Source: Diploscapter coronatus
Taxonomy: Eukaryota > Nematoda > Chromadorea > Rhabditida > Rhabditidae
Direction: 5' to 3'
DNA: 64,000 bases
Assembly: GCA_964036155.1 (NCBI GenBank)
Contig: OZ038422.1
Span: 6,471,201-6,535,200 of the forward strand
A model generated the notes under the pieces. It worked only from the letters and a program-made list of their open reading frames with translations, had not been told where the DNA came from and searched no databases. The translations under genes and the position numbers were made by a program. Numbering within the stretch: the stretch's first letter is position 1; each line of letters opens with the position of its first letter. This document shows positions 17,901 through 29,100 of this stretch, piece after piece.

Positions 17901-20727
17901 TAGCTGAGAATTTTCCCAAAAGTTGCGGGGTTCGGGCTGAAAATGGGTTTGAAACAAATAAATCGCTTTATCGCGTCCCTGTTGCGAGCAGGGCTGCAAA
18001 TAAGTGCCCAAACAGTGTCCGATCGGGTCTCAAATTTGCAGTCCTGGTCTTCATTTACAAATTGTCATGATAAGTCACATTTTTCTTTCGTATTCTAGGT
18101 AGGGAATGTTCTTCGAGATATCGACTTGAACTACGAGTTGACGAGGGATTTGCTCAACGAGCTCTGCAGTGATCTCTTCCAGGCAACTTTGAGCATTATC
18201 GATTCCGCGCTGGAGCAGGCTCACCTGACAGCCGAGCAAATCGATCAAGTGGTTAGTAATCAGAAACGAAACAGAATTTCGATTTAAATAGTTTTTCGGC
18301 GAGTTTAACTCCCACAAAGAAAATTTCGGAATACAATTTCATTTTCGATTTTAATACATTACCTCTTCTTTTCAAAGTCGATAAAAAGCATAAACGAGTT
18401 GAAAACACAGCAAATCGCATTGTTTCCTTTCATAGATTCGATAAATTAGCAGAAAATGCGGTAGAATCAGAGAATCGATACGGAGCAGCGACAAATCAAT
18501 TAGCTCTACGTCTTTTCGACTGCTGCGCAAACGCGTTGCATAAAGCCTTTTCAAAAAGTGGATAGAACACTTTCAATAAACTTTTTTTCTTGAGAAGAAT
18601 AAGCGCAAGTGTTTCAGGCTGATTTTTTAAAAATAATTTTCGTCTCGACATTGTTAGTGATTCATTCTCCTTTCATTTTATTTCCAAATTTAATTTTTCA
18701 GTTACTTGTCGGAGGCTCGAGCCGAATAGTCTACATCCAACATTTGATCGGTCAGAAATTCGGCAGAGACAAAATTTCGCAAGGGGTTCATCCGGAACAC
18801 GCAATTGCTCAGGGCGCCGCCATCATGGCGTTTGACTTGTGGGAACAAAATGTGAGCGCTTGAATGGCGTTCAATAAGAACATTAACTAACTTTTTGAAG
18901 AAACCTTCTACCTCTACCTCGAGGAAGCCCCAATTCGAAATTCACGAAATCATCCCGCTATCACTTGGAATCGGACTGCGATTCAATCTCTTTGAAGTCG
19001 CCATTCCGAGAGGAACAATATACCCTTGCAAGGTAAGCCAGACTATTTTTATCTGTAGAAAGGCTAATTCATGATATCAAAGTATTCACCTCTGACCTTC
19101 ATCATCCTAAACCGACAAGTAGCTTTTGCGCATTTGCAATCTCTGATAAAACCCGACTTAAACAGGCTTTCACTAACTAAAAACTAGAATATTGGTCTGA
19201 AAGATAGCATACTCAATGAAGTTGAAGCATAAGAGGCTCATAATAGAATTTACAAAAAAAAAAAATCTTTTAACTTAACTTGAGAGGAAGCTGCATAGGT
19301 AGTTTAATTAAGCTACGCCTTGTGTTAGAAGAAATTTGCATTATCACCGGCATATTTTTTTCAATTTGATGAAGGTGCTCCCTAGCAAATAAAATGCGAA
19401 AACTCTAAAAATTTCAAACCGAGGCAATATTGAGCATAATTATAATACTTTCGCCTTTTCAGAATACAATACTCTCTGCGACTTCCCACGACTACCAGAC
19501 TTCATCAGAATTCTTCGTGTATGAAGGCGAGCGCGCCGATGTTAGAAAAAACTTCAAAATGGGAAAAGTGCATCTAAAATTACAAAATATCGGTCCAGCC
19601 GGAAAGGAGTTGTCGGTGAATAGGAAAAAAGTAATCAGCTCAGATAAGTCACCCTTCTTTCAGACAACCTTCTTAGTGGATGCAAATGGCATATTGCATG
19701 TGACAGAGCTGGAGAATGACACGGATAACTGTACATCAATCGCGATTCAGTATGATGGATCGGCTCATAGTAAAGTGAGGTTTTTTATTCGTAAAATGTC
19801 ATCTGATATCATTGAACCGTATTTTACCAAGATAACTTGTAAAAGAACTGCAAGAGCGAAATGAATAATGCTTGCATCTCGCTTCCAGTCCTACAGCATA
19901 AGGGCAAGGAAAACTATTTAAATTGCGGTGCTTATAAATTTCGTTTGTCCTCTTTTACCGAGCTGTCTTTTATTAAGCAGTTGATCTTATTTTCATTTAT
20001 CAAAGGTCTGGTCAGAGCTGCGTGAAGAAGAATCATCGTCTAGAAACAAAAATAACACTAATAATGAAAAAAGTCCGACAAAATCGCTTATTTTCCGCTG
20101 TTTCTTGAATTTTGACCAAAAATGATTCATTTTTCGCTGCGAGACATTAAGCAGAGAAAAAAAATAGAAGAGGAAGGTAAACGACAAAGTAAAAATTGTA
20201 TCAAGCCAAGGCGATTTCGAAATTTCACATAGTTCTATCTTACTTCAATTGGTTCTAGCTAAATAATCTAGAAAAATGAAAAATATATATATATATCTTA
20301 AGGTTGATATACGATGTATCGTCAATGAGGCTACAAATAATAAGCAGGAAGACGATGAATTTACTGAATTCGTCCAGCTTCGATACGACTTTGAAAACAA
20401 ACTTTATAAAGCTAAAAGGGCGGTAGAAGAGAATCTAGCGGTAAAATAGTTAAACGCTTTTTAAAAAATTGACAAAAATAAAGTTTAGTTATCAGAGGAT
20501 CAAAGAAAAGAAATCATGAGCATAATTGATGATGATTTCATAAACAAATCCTGCGATTTGACATCGACTAGGGAACTAACTGAAGCTAGCGAGCAGGAAT
20601 TTGAGGCCAAACTGAAGGAATATGGGTTAGGCTTTTCACGATAATAAATGCGGGAATATGTACAAATTTCAGGATAGCATCCAGCAAGACTGCCGAAGAT
20701 GAGACTTCAAAATGCGTAATCAGCTAA
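14978..20727 (+). CDS. Divergent Hsp70-family chaperone with C-terminal CaaX box
   Basis: Exons: 14978-15071, 15554-15667, 16021-16109, 16157-16258, 16533-16737, 17325-17405, 17450-17616, 18099-18251, 18702-18851, 18901-19032, 19463-19774, 20303-20440, 20489-20625 and 20673-20727. Together they give 642 residues, the usual Hsp70 length. The nucleotide-binding domain shows [37 protein letters not shown] and [13 protein letters not shown]. The substrate-binding domain begins near IPLSLGIGL and includes [12 protein letters not shown] and [10 protein letters not shown]. Two features are odd. The position of the catalytic lysine (GDAAKNQ in human HSPA1A, Lys71) reads GESAYHV, so the lysine appears to be tyrosine. 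The usual GGMP/EEVD tail is absent and the protein ends [15 protein letters not shown], whose last four residues fit a farnesylation CaaX box. It is therefore unlikely to be the main cytosolic Hsp70 and may be membrane-tethered. Poly(A) signal at 20831. Confidence 0.93.
17725..18055. repeat. Possible interspersed repeat in an Hsp70 intron
   Basis: A block with composition unlike the surrounding intron. CAGGGCTGC occurs near both ends (17727 and 17994), and a short palindrome (CCAGAT/ATCTGG) lies near 17825. No coding content. It may be a small non-autonomous element, but borders are not clear. Confidence 0.3.
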
Positions 20728-20830
20728 TTTGTTCTAAACTCATCAGGGATGTACGAAAATCATATTTTTTATTTGTGTTTAATACAAAGGTCTTGTAAAA
20801 TTTGCGTGTGCATATGCACTTTGAAAATTG

Positions 20831-20836
20831 AATAAA
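20831..20836 (+). terminator. Poly(A) signal AATAAA of the Hsp70 gene
   Basis: Canonical hexamer about 104 bp after the Hsp70 stop codon. Confidence 0.6.
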
Positions 20837-21048
20837 CATGATAAATTTTCAAGATAAAGCGACAGGAGTTGCTTTTCGTTCTTAGTCAGAATATTTCATC
20901 CAAATGAATATGATAATTTTGCAGAAGAAATCATTAAATTGCTAGTATTTAAGTATTAGACTGTCAGGAAAGTCCTACACTAAAAATGTAAAAAATCTGA
21001 ATTTTCTAGAAATGAGTTGAATGCCTTAATAAGTGTGAAAACCTTGTA

Positions 21049-21061
21049 GAATATTCTCGAA
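21049..21061. promoter_or_regulatory. Heat-shock-element-like site inside the mariner relic
   Basis: GAATATTCTCGAA consists of three alternating pentamer cores (GAA-xx-TTC-xx-GAA), the minimal HSF1 binding pattern. It lies 17 bp upstream of a TATA-like sequence. Function is inferred only. Confidence 0.45.
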
Positions 21062-21077
21062 GCTATCACCACATGGG

Positions 21078-21084
21078 TATATAA
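21078..21084 (+). promoter_or_regulatory. TATA-box-like sequence in the mariner relic
   Basis: TATATAA followed by GGGCCC, about 35 bp upstream of the remnant transposase ATG at 21119. It may be the old transposase promoter. Confidence 0.4.
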
Positions 21085-21792
21085 GGGCCCGCACCCAGGG
21101 TTTAGATAACTTACGACCATGATAAGTGAGCTCCAACTTCGAACAGTCATCTACTACGAGCTGCTTCCTGCAGACAAGACTGTCAGTTTCTCGAATTCTA
21201 GGCGAAAAGCATCAATGATCTGCCCAATAGATGGGCGAAGATTATGGGTTTCAATGGTGAATATATTGTTGGTTCTTGATGGTTTAGAATAAAGTTATGA
21301 ATAAATGAAAATTAATTTTTTTGGTGCAGGACTTTCTTAACAGCGTAATATTTTCACTACCTTTGTATCATGATTGCACATATTAAGGGATTATTCTGTG
21401 TTATTTTAGGTTTTTTTTTCTTATATCTAAGTTTGTTTCTACTGGTTCATTAATAAAACTACAAAATAGTTGAAATAAAACATGATAAACGCTAATTTTT
21501 TCCATAACTGAATGCCCTGACCATCATGATTTGGCTCGACTTTGACCAATGATTCCTGCACAAACATTCGTGCTGAACTCATCACAAACTCACTATATTC
21601 TTTCCAAATAGAGCAAAGGAATGACAAAGAATGTATGGAAATACAAAGACAGATAGGTGAGAGTAATCAGCAGCTGCCGATTTCTCACGAGCACGCAAAT
21701 TAACGCTTATAAATTTTCGGTTAGACAAATGCTAAGGCACATTTTGATCGTGACTATTCTTTAATTTTGTTTTGAAATCATTAATTCTAGCG

Positions 21793-24036
21793 ATGCCACG
21801 GATGTTCATTTGCTTTGCTATACTTTCCTCACTTGGATTGATTCAAGCTGGAGATCCAATGGGAATTTATGCAGCAAAATGCCTCGTCGGAGAAGTACGA
21901 CAGATATTTTTATTATCAGATAAGATATTCGATATTCATTGATTCAGCCAGAAGTATACGATCCATCCGATATGTCAGTTCCATGGTACAACATTAATCT
22001 CGATTTAGAACCTACAGAGCGATGGAAGGATGTCGCAAGATCTCATGGACCACAAGTAAGAAGTTTGCAAAGTTTTCCTATGCAGCTGTATAAATTTATT
22101 CGGTTCTTTACAATGGGAATGGTTCAAACTTTTTTTTTTTTTATAAGTATTTCGGTTCATTTATTGCTTTTGCAAACGTTATTTTTCTATTTGAAAAAAA
22201 GAAAAACTTTATTAAATATGATTAGTTTCGAACTTAAAAATTTCCTATTCGGTTTAATCCAGAAAGCAAGTTCAGAGTTGAGACATGTACGAAGCTAAAA
22301 CGCTACCAGCATACCATGCTTCTGCTAGTAAATTCATTTGTAACAACTCCAATTGCCAAACTCACTCTGCCAAACTATTCAAGTTTCACTAATCAATCAT
22401 TTCAGATTCTAGCTGCCTTGGACACAGTTCGCATGATGCTTTATTTGATCGATGTTCACATTTACGACATGCTGGTCTCTCTGGCAGAGAAAGGAATGCC
22501 GTATGTTCCCTATCCTTACAGAGATGAAATCTATGTGAGATTGCTTGAAATAGTTTTCACTTGATAAAGGTTTTCAGGGAATTGCAGAAGCATCTGGCGT
22601 ATCAGTCGGAGAGGTCGCTTTATTGAACATGTTCTATGAGATCAGCAAAGGATGCACCTCAATTGTTGCTCAAAATCCCGATGGGAAAATCTACCACGCT
22701 CGGTAACTAAAAAATAAAATAAAATGCTGTAAAGAAGCATGTCATCGGATAAGCAAGAAACTATTGAAAAATACGAATTGAACAGGAACATTTTGTGAAT
22801 CAGAGAGCTACAAACTTATCTCAGAACTAGAAACTATAACATTACACTTTTTCAATTCTAGGAATCAAGATTTCGGATTTCTGTTCTATTGGAATATCAC
22901 GGAGAAAACCTGGCAACAAACAATCGCTCTGAAGGAACTCGTAATCAACGTCAACTTCTTGAGACAGGGCCAGATCGTCTACAAGGCGACGACGTTCGCA
23001 GGATTGGCTGGAATTCTTACCGGTCCCTAAGAGGGGTTATAGAAATGTAGGATGAACTATTTCGTTTCAGGGTTGAAGCCACATGCGTTCACAATTTCGA
23101 CAAATTCTCGAGGAGGTGGAATCGCTTCGAACCTATACAATTTCTTTTATCGGGGCATCAACGATATGGCCTTCGTGCTGTTTGCTGACAGAGACGTCAT
23201 GGAGAAATGCAACAATTATGCTGAAGTAGAAATTACCCCTTTTCCATTAGACATTTCCGAAGAACTCAGGCAATTGACTATCTGTCAAACACTCCGATTA
23301 TGGCGCCAGCCTATTTCATTGTCGGCGGAAGACAGCCTGGAGAAGGCGCAGTCATTTCGAGATCGCCTAATGAAACTGTTCACATTGACGTAGCAAAAGT
23401 GACTATTACCAATGTCGACATAATGATTTAGGTAATTGACACGTCGAAGCCTGACGGGTTCTTTGTGCTCCAAACCAATTACGATTGGGACAAGCCAACG
23501 ATCTATTTTGACGACAGAAGGACCCCAGGAAACGATTGCATGAAGAAGCTAACGACATACGGAGTTAGTCATGCGGGATTGTATCAAGTAATTTTTTTTT
23601 CACTTTTTTTTTGTAAACATTTGCTATTTTAGGTGTTAAGCTCAAAGCCAAATCTAAACAAAGTAACGGTCTACACAGCAGTTATGCAGGTATTCAGAAA
23701 TAGTGACGAGCAAAAGTTTGGAACCACATGTGATTCCAAAAATGAAAAGTAGAACTATCCTTCATGAACAGATCTGCCTGAAATTTGTCAGAAATTTATG
23801 CACCTTTAATCCTTTATAATTCTACTAAATTTCAGAATTACTCGCTCATGAAAACTGTATTCAATCTATTTTGAAAGTTGCGCTTGGTTCAAAACTACTT
23901 CAAAATGTCCTATTTCACCAAATTATTTTATTATTTTTAAAAATTAGTCGGATTATTTGGTTGAAATTTTCAGGTGGACGAACCAACCCTGAAAGCATTC
24001 GTGAGGGATTGTCCAGATCCGTGCTGGATGGTTTAA
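21793..24036 (+). CDS. asah: Acid ceramidase (N-acylsphingosine amidohydrolase)
   Basis: Lysosomal hydrolase that splits ceramide into sphingosine and fatty acid. Exons: 21793-21894, 21948-22055, 22406-22534, 22578-22702, 22862-23022, 23071-23225, 23270-23398, 23432-23587, 23633-23689 and 23974-24036. They give 394 residues, as in human ASAH1. An N-terminal signal peptide (MFICFAILSSLGLIQA) leads to VPWYNINLDLEP and the autocleavage site GCTSIVAQ. That cysteine becomes the N-terminal nucleophile of the beta subunit. The following HARNQDFG carries the conserved Arg and Asp. Further family blocks are MAPAYFIVGG, GEGAVISR, VLQTNYDWDKP, DDRRTPGNDCM and the C-terminal FVRDCPDPCW. The start lies two bases after an acceptor-like TTCTAG, suggesting trans-splicing. 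One intron (23023-23070) has a weak GTCCCT donor. Poly(A) signal at 24095. Confidence 0.96.
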
Positions 24037-24439
24037 AACGACCGGAAAATCTACTGTAAATATAAGCACGATTTCATTCGATTTTTAAAGTTTGAATAAA
24101 ACTATTTGTAAAGATTGAATTTTCATAAGTTAACTCCAGTTTTGAATGCTCAAAGACAAGTCGCAACGATTAATGGAAAAAAAAACTCACGAACCATCAC
24201 AAAAATTAACATTCGACTAGGATCTTGAGCCTCGCATCAGAAAATATGCTCCATTGCCAAACTTTTTCATCAAGCTTTCTTTGGAAAGCGTGTCTCCCTC
24301 GCTTCGCACCACTACAGTCGCTGGCCAGTGAATTTCCTTCCATCGAAAGCATAATGCTGATTGCACATCGCAGTCTGTTTTCGACTTTGAATCATTTATT
24401 TATTTTTCTAGTTTTTACCCTTCCATTTTAGGTAATTAG
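24037..24439. other. Intergenic region between acid ceramidase and MIX23
   Basis: Contains the ceramidase poly(A) signal (AATAAA, 24095-24100) and, at 24426-24431, a TTTTAG acceptor eight bases before the MIX23 ATG. The spacing is longer than a typical nematode operon gap but co-transcription is not excluded. Confidence 0.6.
24095..24100 (+). terminator. Poly(A) signal AATAAA of acid ceramidase
   Basis: Canonical hexamer about 60 bp after the stop codon. Confidence 0.65.
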
Positions 24440-25297
24440 ATGGCGACTTCGAAGGATGGGATATCAGTGAACTGCTTGGACCTCGGAGCCGTTATGACTA
24501 AAATCGCCAATTTGAGAAAAGTTAGCATTGATTTTTTGTTTTATTTTTAGACTTTTTCTTTTGAAATAGGACAGAAAATAAATTGATTTTTGCCAGGCAG
24601 ACGATTCGATAATTCTGGAGCTGAACGACGCGTTGCCCACGAAATCGTTCGGGGCGACTACGGAAAAGTGCCGCAAGAAGTGCGAGGAGCTCAGGAATAC
24701 GGTCAATTTTTTTGTTTTAATTTATTTTTATATTTTCCAATTTTAGTTGGAACGAATGTTCCGCGAGCGAGTCGAGATGATCGAGCGATGCGTCGAGGAA
24801 AACAGGAAAAGGGCCACGCAGATTGAGGACTCCAGTCCTATAGAGGCCAGACTTGCTAAAACTACGGTTCGTTCTTGATTCACTCTACATTATTTTATCA
24901 AAAGTGTCATGTTTTTGAAGTGCTGTCAGGATTCTAAATGTTAGAAATTAGGAATTCTAGAAATCCATAGCCTCAAATACCCTCGATGTACAGCTATATT
25001 TGAATTCAGAGAACACAGTTTTCATTCAAAATGCTGTACAATGTACATCGAGAACATTTTTCCATTAATTTACAACAAAATAGTCAGGTATTTTTAACCT
25101 TGGGTAGAAAATTATGATCGTACCTTTATTCTAGTCTTTTTCGAACAAACTTTCTTGAAAATTTACATTTGTTCTGAAATTTTAAAACTATCCCTTATCT
25201 TTTTCAGATGCGAAGTCTCCGAAGCGAACTGGACGTGGATCAGGTGGTTCGCGAGAGGACGATGACGGCTCTGAACGAGAGATGCGACAGAATCTGA
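24440..25297 (+). CDS. MIX23: MIX23 / CCDC58, mitochondrial intermembrane-space protein
   Basis: Small soluble protein of the mitochondrial intermembrane space, linked in yeast to protein import. Exons: 24440-24520, 24597-24701, 24747-24866 and 25208-25297, giving 131 residues (human CCDC58 has 144). Family blocks align along the whole length: VNCLDLGAVMTKIANLRK, ADDSIILELNDALPTKSF, a cysteine pair separated by 20 residues (CEEL...IERC) as in human CCDC58, and the C-terminal LRSELDVDQVVRERT...NERC. An additional cysteine (EKCRKKC) precedes the pair. The start is supported by a TTTTAG trans-splice-like acceptor eight bases upstream. The third intron contains an 11-bp inverted repeat (24982-24992 with 25042-25052). 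Confidence 0.9.
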
Positions 25298-26130
25298 TGC
25301 AGAACAGGGCAAATGACTAGTTAGGAATTCTATCTTTGGAAATATGTGAGTATATTTGTTTATAGATAATTTCAAGTTACTAGAGAAAAGTATACCAGAC
25401 TTGGGACTTTTCCACCTCAACCGTGGTACGGTGGCCAAATTAAAAAAAAAAAGTCCCAAGTCTGAAGTATGCCCACTTCTGAACGGAACTTATTTATTTG
25501 ATTCAAACTTCATTTTAGTTTTAGTGGATAGTTTAGAGACTTTCAGTTTCCATCGAGTTGTTGATTTTCAATGTTTTTCTTCTGCCTTCAAATCGAATTT
25601 AGGTGATTTGTTTCGTTTGTTCAATCATTTCCCATACGAGTACGTTATGTTTTTCAAGAAGGAAATAAAATGAATTTTAAAATGAAAAATTTACAATTTA
25701 TGCAAATTGCTTCGCTGCCCAGCATGAAATAACTAATGCTTTGAAAAGTTCTTAACTCCTAAATTTATTTTAGAGACTAAATTATGACCGGTCGATCATC
25801 GAGAATTATGGCACTCGACAAAAGTAAGCGATTTTCCCTCTATCTGATGATTTCAATTTATTTTTGAATACCATTTTCATAATAGATACAAATATCACGT
25901 TTTTCAAAACATATCACTTATTTTGCAATAAAATGGGCTATATTTTAGCCTACAACTCCCTGTCAGTCATTAAATTGACTGAATACATTGGACTACAGTG
26001 TGGCCTCTTTCTCTTTCCTGATAATGATTGTTAGAAAAGATCGCAAAACGAACCCAGAATCACGTTTCAAAATTTTCTATTTCGATCCTTTTGATTTTCA
26101 TTTATTGTCTTCCCTCAGATTTCCTGCAAA
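25298..26130. other. Intergenic region between MIX23 and acyl-CoA oxidase
   Basis: Holds a strong 15-bp inverted repeat with an A-run in its loop (25397-25463). Otherwise AT-rich. A CCCTCAG acceptor ends at 26118, twelve bases before the oxidase ATG. No exon seen. Confidence 0.6.
25397..25463. repeat. Perfect 15-bp inverted repeat (hairpin)
   Basis: AGACTTGGGACTTTT at 25397-25411 pairs with AAAAGTCCCAAGTCT at 25449-25463. Pairing extends outward past small bulges (GTATAC with GTATGC). Inside the loop CCACC and GGTGG can form a second stem. It could be a MITE, a transcription terminator-like structure or a small-RNA precursor. Confidence 0.75.
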
Positions 26131-29100
26131 ATGCCTCTGAATTCGCAAATTTGCCCGAACGACAATCCGCTTCTGACGGAGGAGCGAACGAAGGCCACTT
26201 TCGACACGAATCAAATGGCTGCTGTCATCTACGAAGGACACAAGGTGGGAGGAAATTTTGGCGAAAGTTTTGTACCTTTCCATATCGAAAATTTCGTATT
26301 TGATCCAATCATTTGCGTGCAATTTTCATTGCAATCAGAGTTGGATAAAATGAATTTCGAAGATATCGGAGATAGAATCGTAAAAAAATCGCTCAAAATA
26401 TCCAAAGAAAAAAATTTGTTAAACTACTTCCAAATTAGAATTGAACTTCTGAAAGCAATCGTCTTTCAGTTTGCCGAAAGACGTCGTGAAATCACTCGGA
26501 AAATCGCCGAGATTCCCGATCTGCACGACACTGTCGATCCCGCCTTCATGTCTAGGGAAGAGAAAGTCGAAAATTCTGCTAGAAAGGTCACTAATTTCTT
26601 TATTTTTTGAAAAAAAAACACTTAATTCAGTCGTACCATCTGACAAAGCATCTAGATAAAATCGCTGATAAAGCAAATCCCGCAGAAATGGCTCATGTCA
26701 CCAAGTAAGAAAGATAGTCTTTCTTTCTTATTTTTACGAAATTTTCAAGACTTTCCCTTCAAATACTTCTGAATCAGTCAAGCCTAAGGAATACAAAAAT
26801 GAACCCTAAAATTTTAAAGAGTAACTTTTTACTTCCAGCGAAGTGATCGGCTGCGAAGGCAACCCTCTTGCACTCCACGCTACGATGTTCATGCCCTCGC
26901 TGATTGCGCTGGCCAGTGACGAGCAGAAGAGCAAATGGCTCACCAGGGCTATCAATCGGGAGATTGTCGGCACTTACGCTCAGACTGAAATGGGGCATGG
27001 TCGGTTTATTTTGCATGTTTTAATAAAAAAAAAAACAAACATTTTGTTAAATTTACACACTACAATATTTATTGATTTTTCGAATGTTCCAGTTCCGAAA
27101 TTTATAAATGATACGGATTATGAGAACAGACGTTCACAATTTCCCATTCTTATCAAACCATGAATGTTTGTTGGGAGCACTCCACTGATCGCTGATCAAG
27201 ACATTTTGACATTAGATGTTTTATAATTCTGCTTAAGGAACGAATCTGCGCAAGCTGGAGACAACAGCCACTTTTGACAAGTCGGCTCAGGAATTCGTGC
27301 TGCACTCCCCAACAACCACCTCTCTCAAATGGTGGCCAGGGAATTTGGGTTGGTTGAAAACTATCGGCTTTAAAATTTTGAATTAAAACCTAAATTTCGG
27401 ACCAAGTTGAGAAAAATTTATGCCTTTACAGGAATAATCATCTTCTTTATAAAATTTCGATTCTAGGCAAATCAACATGCTACGCGATCGTAGCTGCCAC
27501 CCTTTTCATTGACGGCAAAAATTACGGACCGCATAATTTCATGGTTCAACTCAGAGATGAAAAAACCTATGTTCCAATGAAAGGTCTGCAAACGTGACTT
27601 AAAAATCACCATCATTTATTGTTCAGGAATAACCGTTGGTGATATCGGTCCGAAAATGGCCTACAACGCAACCGACAACGGGTTTTTGGGATTCGATCAC
27701 CACAGAATCCCCAGAGAAAATATGCTCTCTAAACATTCTCAGGTTGGTTCTTTAGATATTCGCAGATCAGTATGTGAAGATTCTCATCTTCAATGAATTT
27801 ACAACAGGAACAAAGATTTTCTATCTTGATTTTAAGTGATAAATTGTTGATGTTTCAGGTCCTAGCAGACGGTACCTACGTTAAACCTAAACATGCGAAA
27901 GTCGGTTACGCAACGATGGTCCACGTGCGAGCGCACATGGTCACTCATCAGGGACAGTTCATCGCCTATGCGACCACCATTGCAATCAGATATTCGGTTG
28001 TTAGAAAGCAGGGGGAAATTCAAGAAGGGTAGGCATGAATTCAGGACTTGTTTCCTCGCCAAATAAGATCATTTGACCTTATTGTGATATGAAATGCTCT
28101 CAAAATAGTTTAGTTGCTGGGGTAGGGTAATTTCTGTAAAATCTTGTAACGATGCCACTATAATTCGGACTACCATGAAATCACAACTCTGTTTGTTGAT
28201 TACAAGTGGGCTTTATTTTCAGAAAAGGCGAGGTGAAGATCTTGGACTACCAAACACAGCAACACCGTCTCTTCCCCATGTTGGCGCGATCCTTCGCATT
28301 CATTTTCACAGGCGCTGAAACCAGGAAATTGTACTACCGAGTTCTGCAGGAATTGGATAAGGGAAAGGTCGGATATTCCGAATTCAAACTGAACAAATTT
28401 AAAAACAAAAAAATGATATTCTAGGTCTCGAATTTGGCGGATCTTCACGCGGTCACTTCAGGGCTCAAGTCAGTCGTCACTTATCAGGCTGGACAGGCTA
28501 TTGAGCAGGTATTTTGACATTTTTTCTTACAACATTTAAAAATTTGCATTTTCTTATTTTTCTTCTTATGAATTTTCAACTTCAGGCCCGTATGAGTTGT
28601 GGTGGACATGGTTATTCGAAGGCAAGCAATATCCCTGAAATTTACGGTATTTTCAACCTCATATCTGAAGCCAGAATAACGTTCCATTTCTAGGAGTGGC
28701 AATCGGCGGTGCGACCTATGAGGGTGAAAATATGGTGATGTTGCTGCAATGTGCTAGGTAATGAAATTTGAGCTTCAGTTTTACTAAATAACCTGGATCG
28801 TATATATCAAAAATTCACAAAAACCTTGATTTTGTCATTCAATATTCTATTTTTCCAGATACCTGATGAAAGCAGCTCACGAAGCCAGGAATGGCCAACC
28901 TCTGTCACCTCTCGTTCAGTATTTGACGAGAAAGTATGAGAGAGTCTCTCGCATTGGAACCTCAACTAATCAAGGTAAGATATTTCGAGCTTTTCACTGA
29001 AGCAAGTGATTTGTTGCAGATTACTCAGCCCATTTGTCCGCATTCGAGCACATTTCCCGCAAGCAGATCTTCAAAGCTGCCGATCGATTGGAGAAACTCG

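Larger units (their letters stand above)
20959..21345 (+). mobile_element. Internally deleted mariner element (MITE-like)
   Basis: Imperfect terminal inverted repeats: the left end reads CTGTCAGGAAAGTCCTACAC and the right end, in complement, CTGTTAAGAAAGTCCTGCAC. Both are flanked by TA, the mariner target duplication. Inside, two transposase fragments remain in different frames: VIYYELLPADKTV (near 21145-21185) and a terminal piece LPNRWAKIMGFNGEYI ending in a stop near 21278. Both resemble conserved mariner segments. The catalytic centre is missing, so the copy cannot make transposase. Confidence 0.85.
20728..21792. other. Intergenic region with a mariner-derived insertion
   Basis: Between the Hsp70 stop and the acid ceramidase start. 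It holds the Hsp70 poly(A) signal and a 387-bp mariner relic. The remainder (21346-21792) shows no feature beyond the acceptor-like TTCTAG at 21785-21790, two bases before the ceramidase ATG. Confidence 0.7.
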
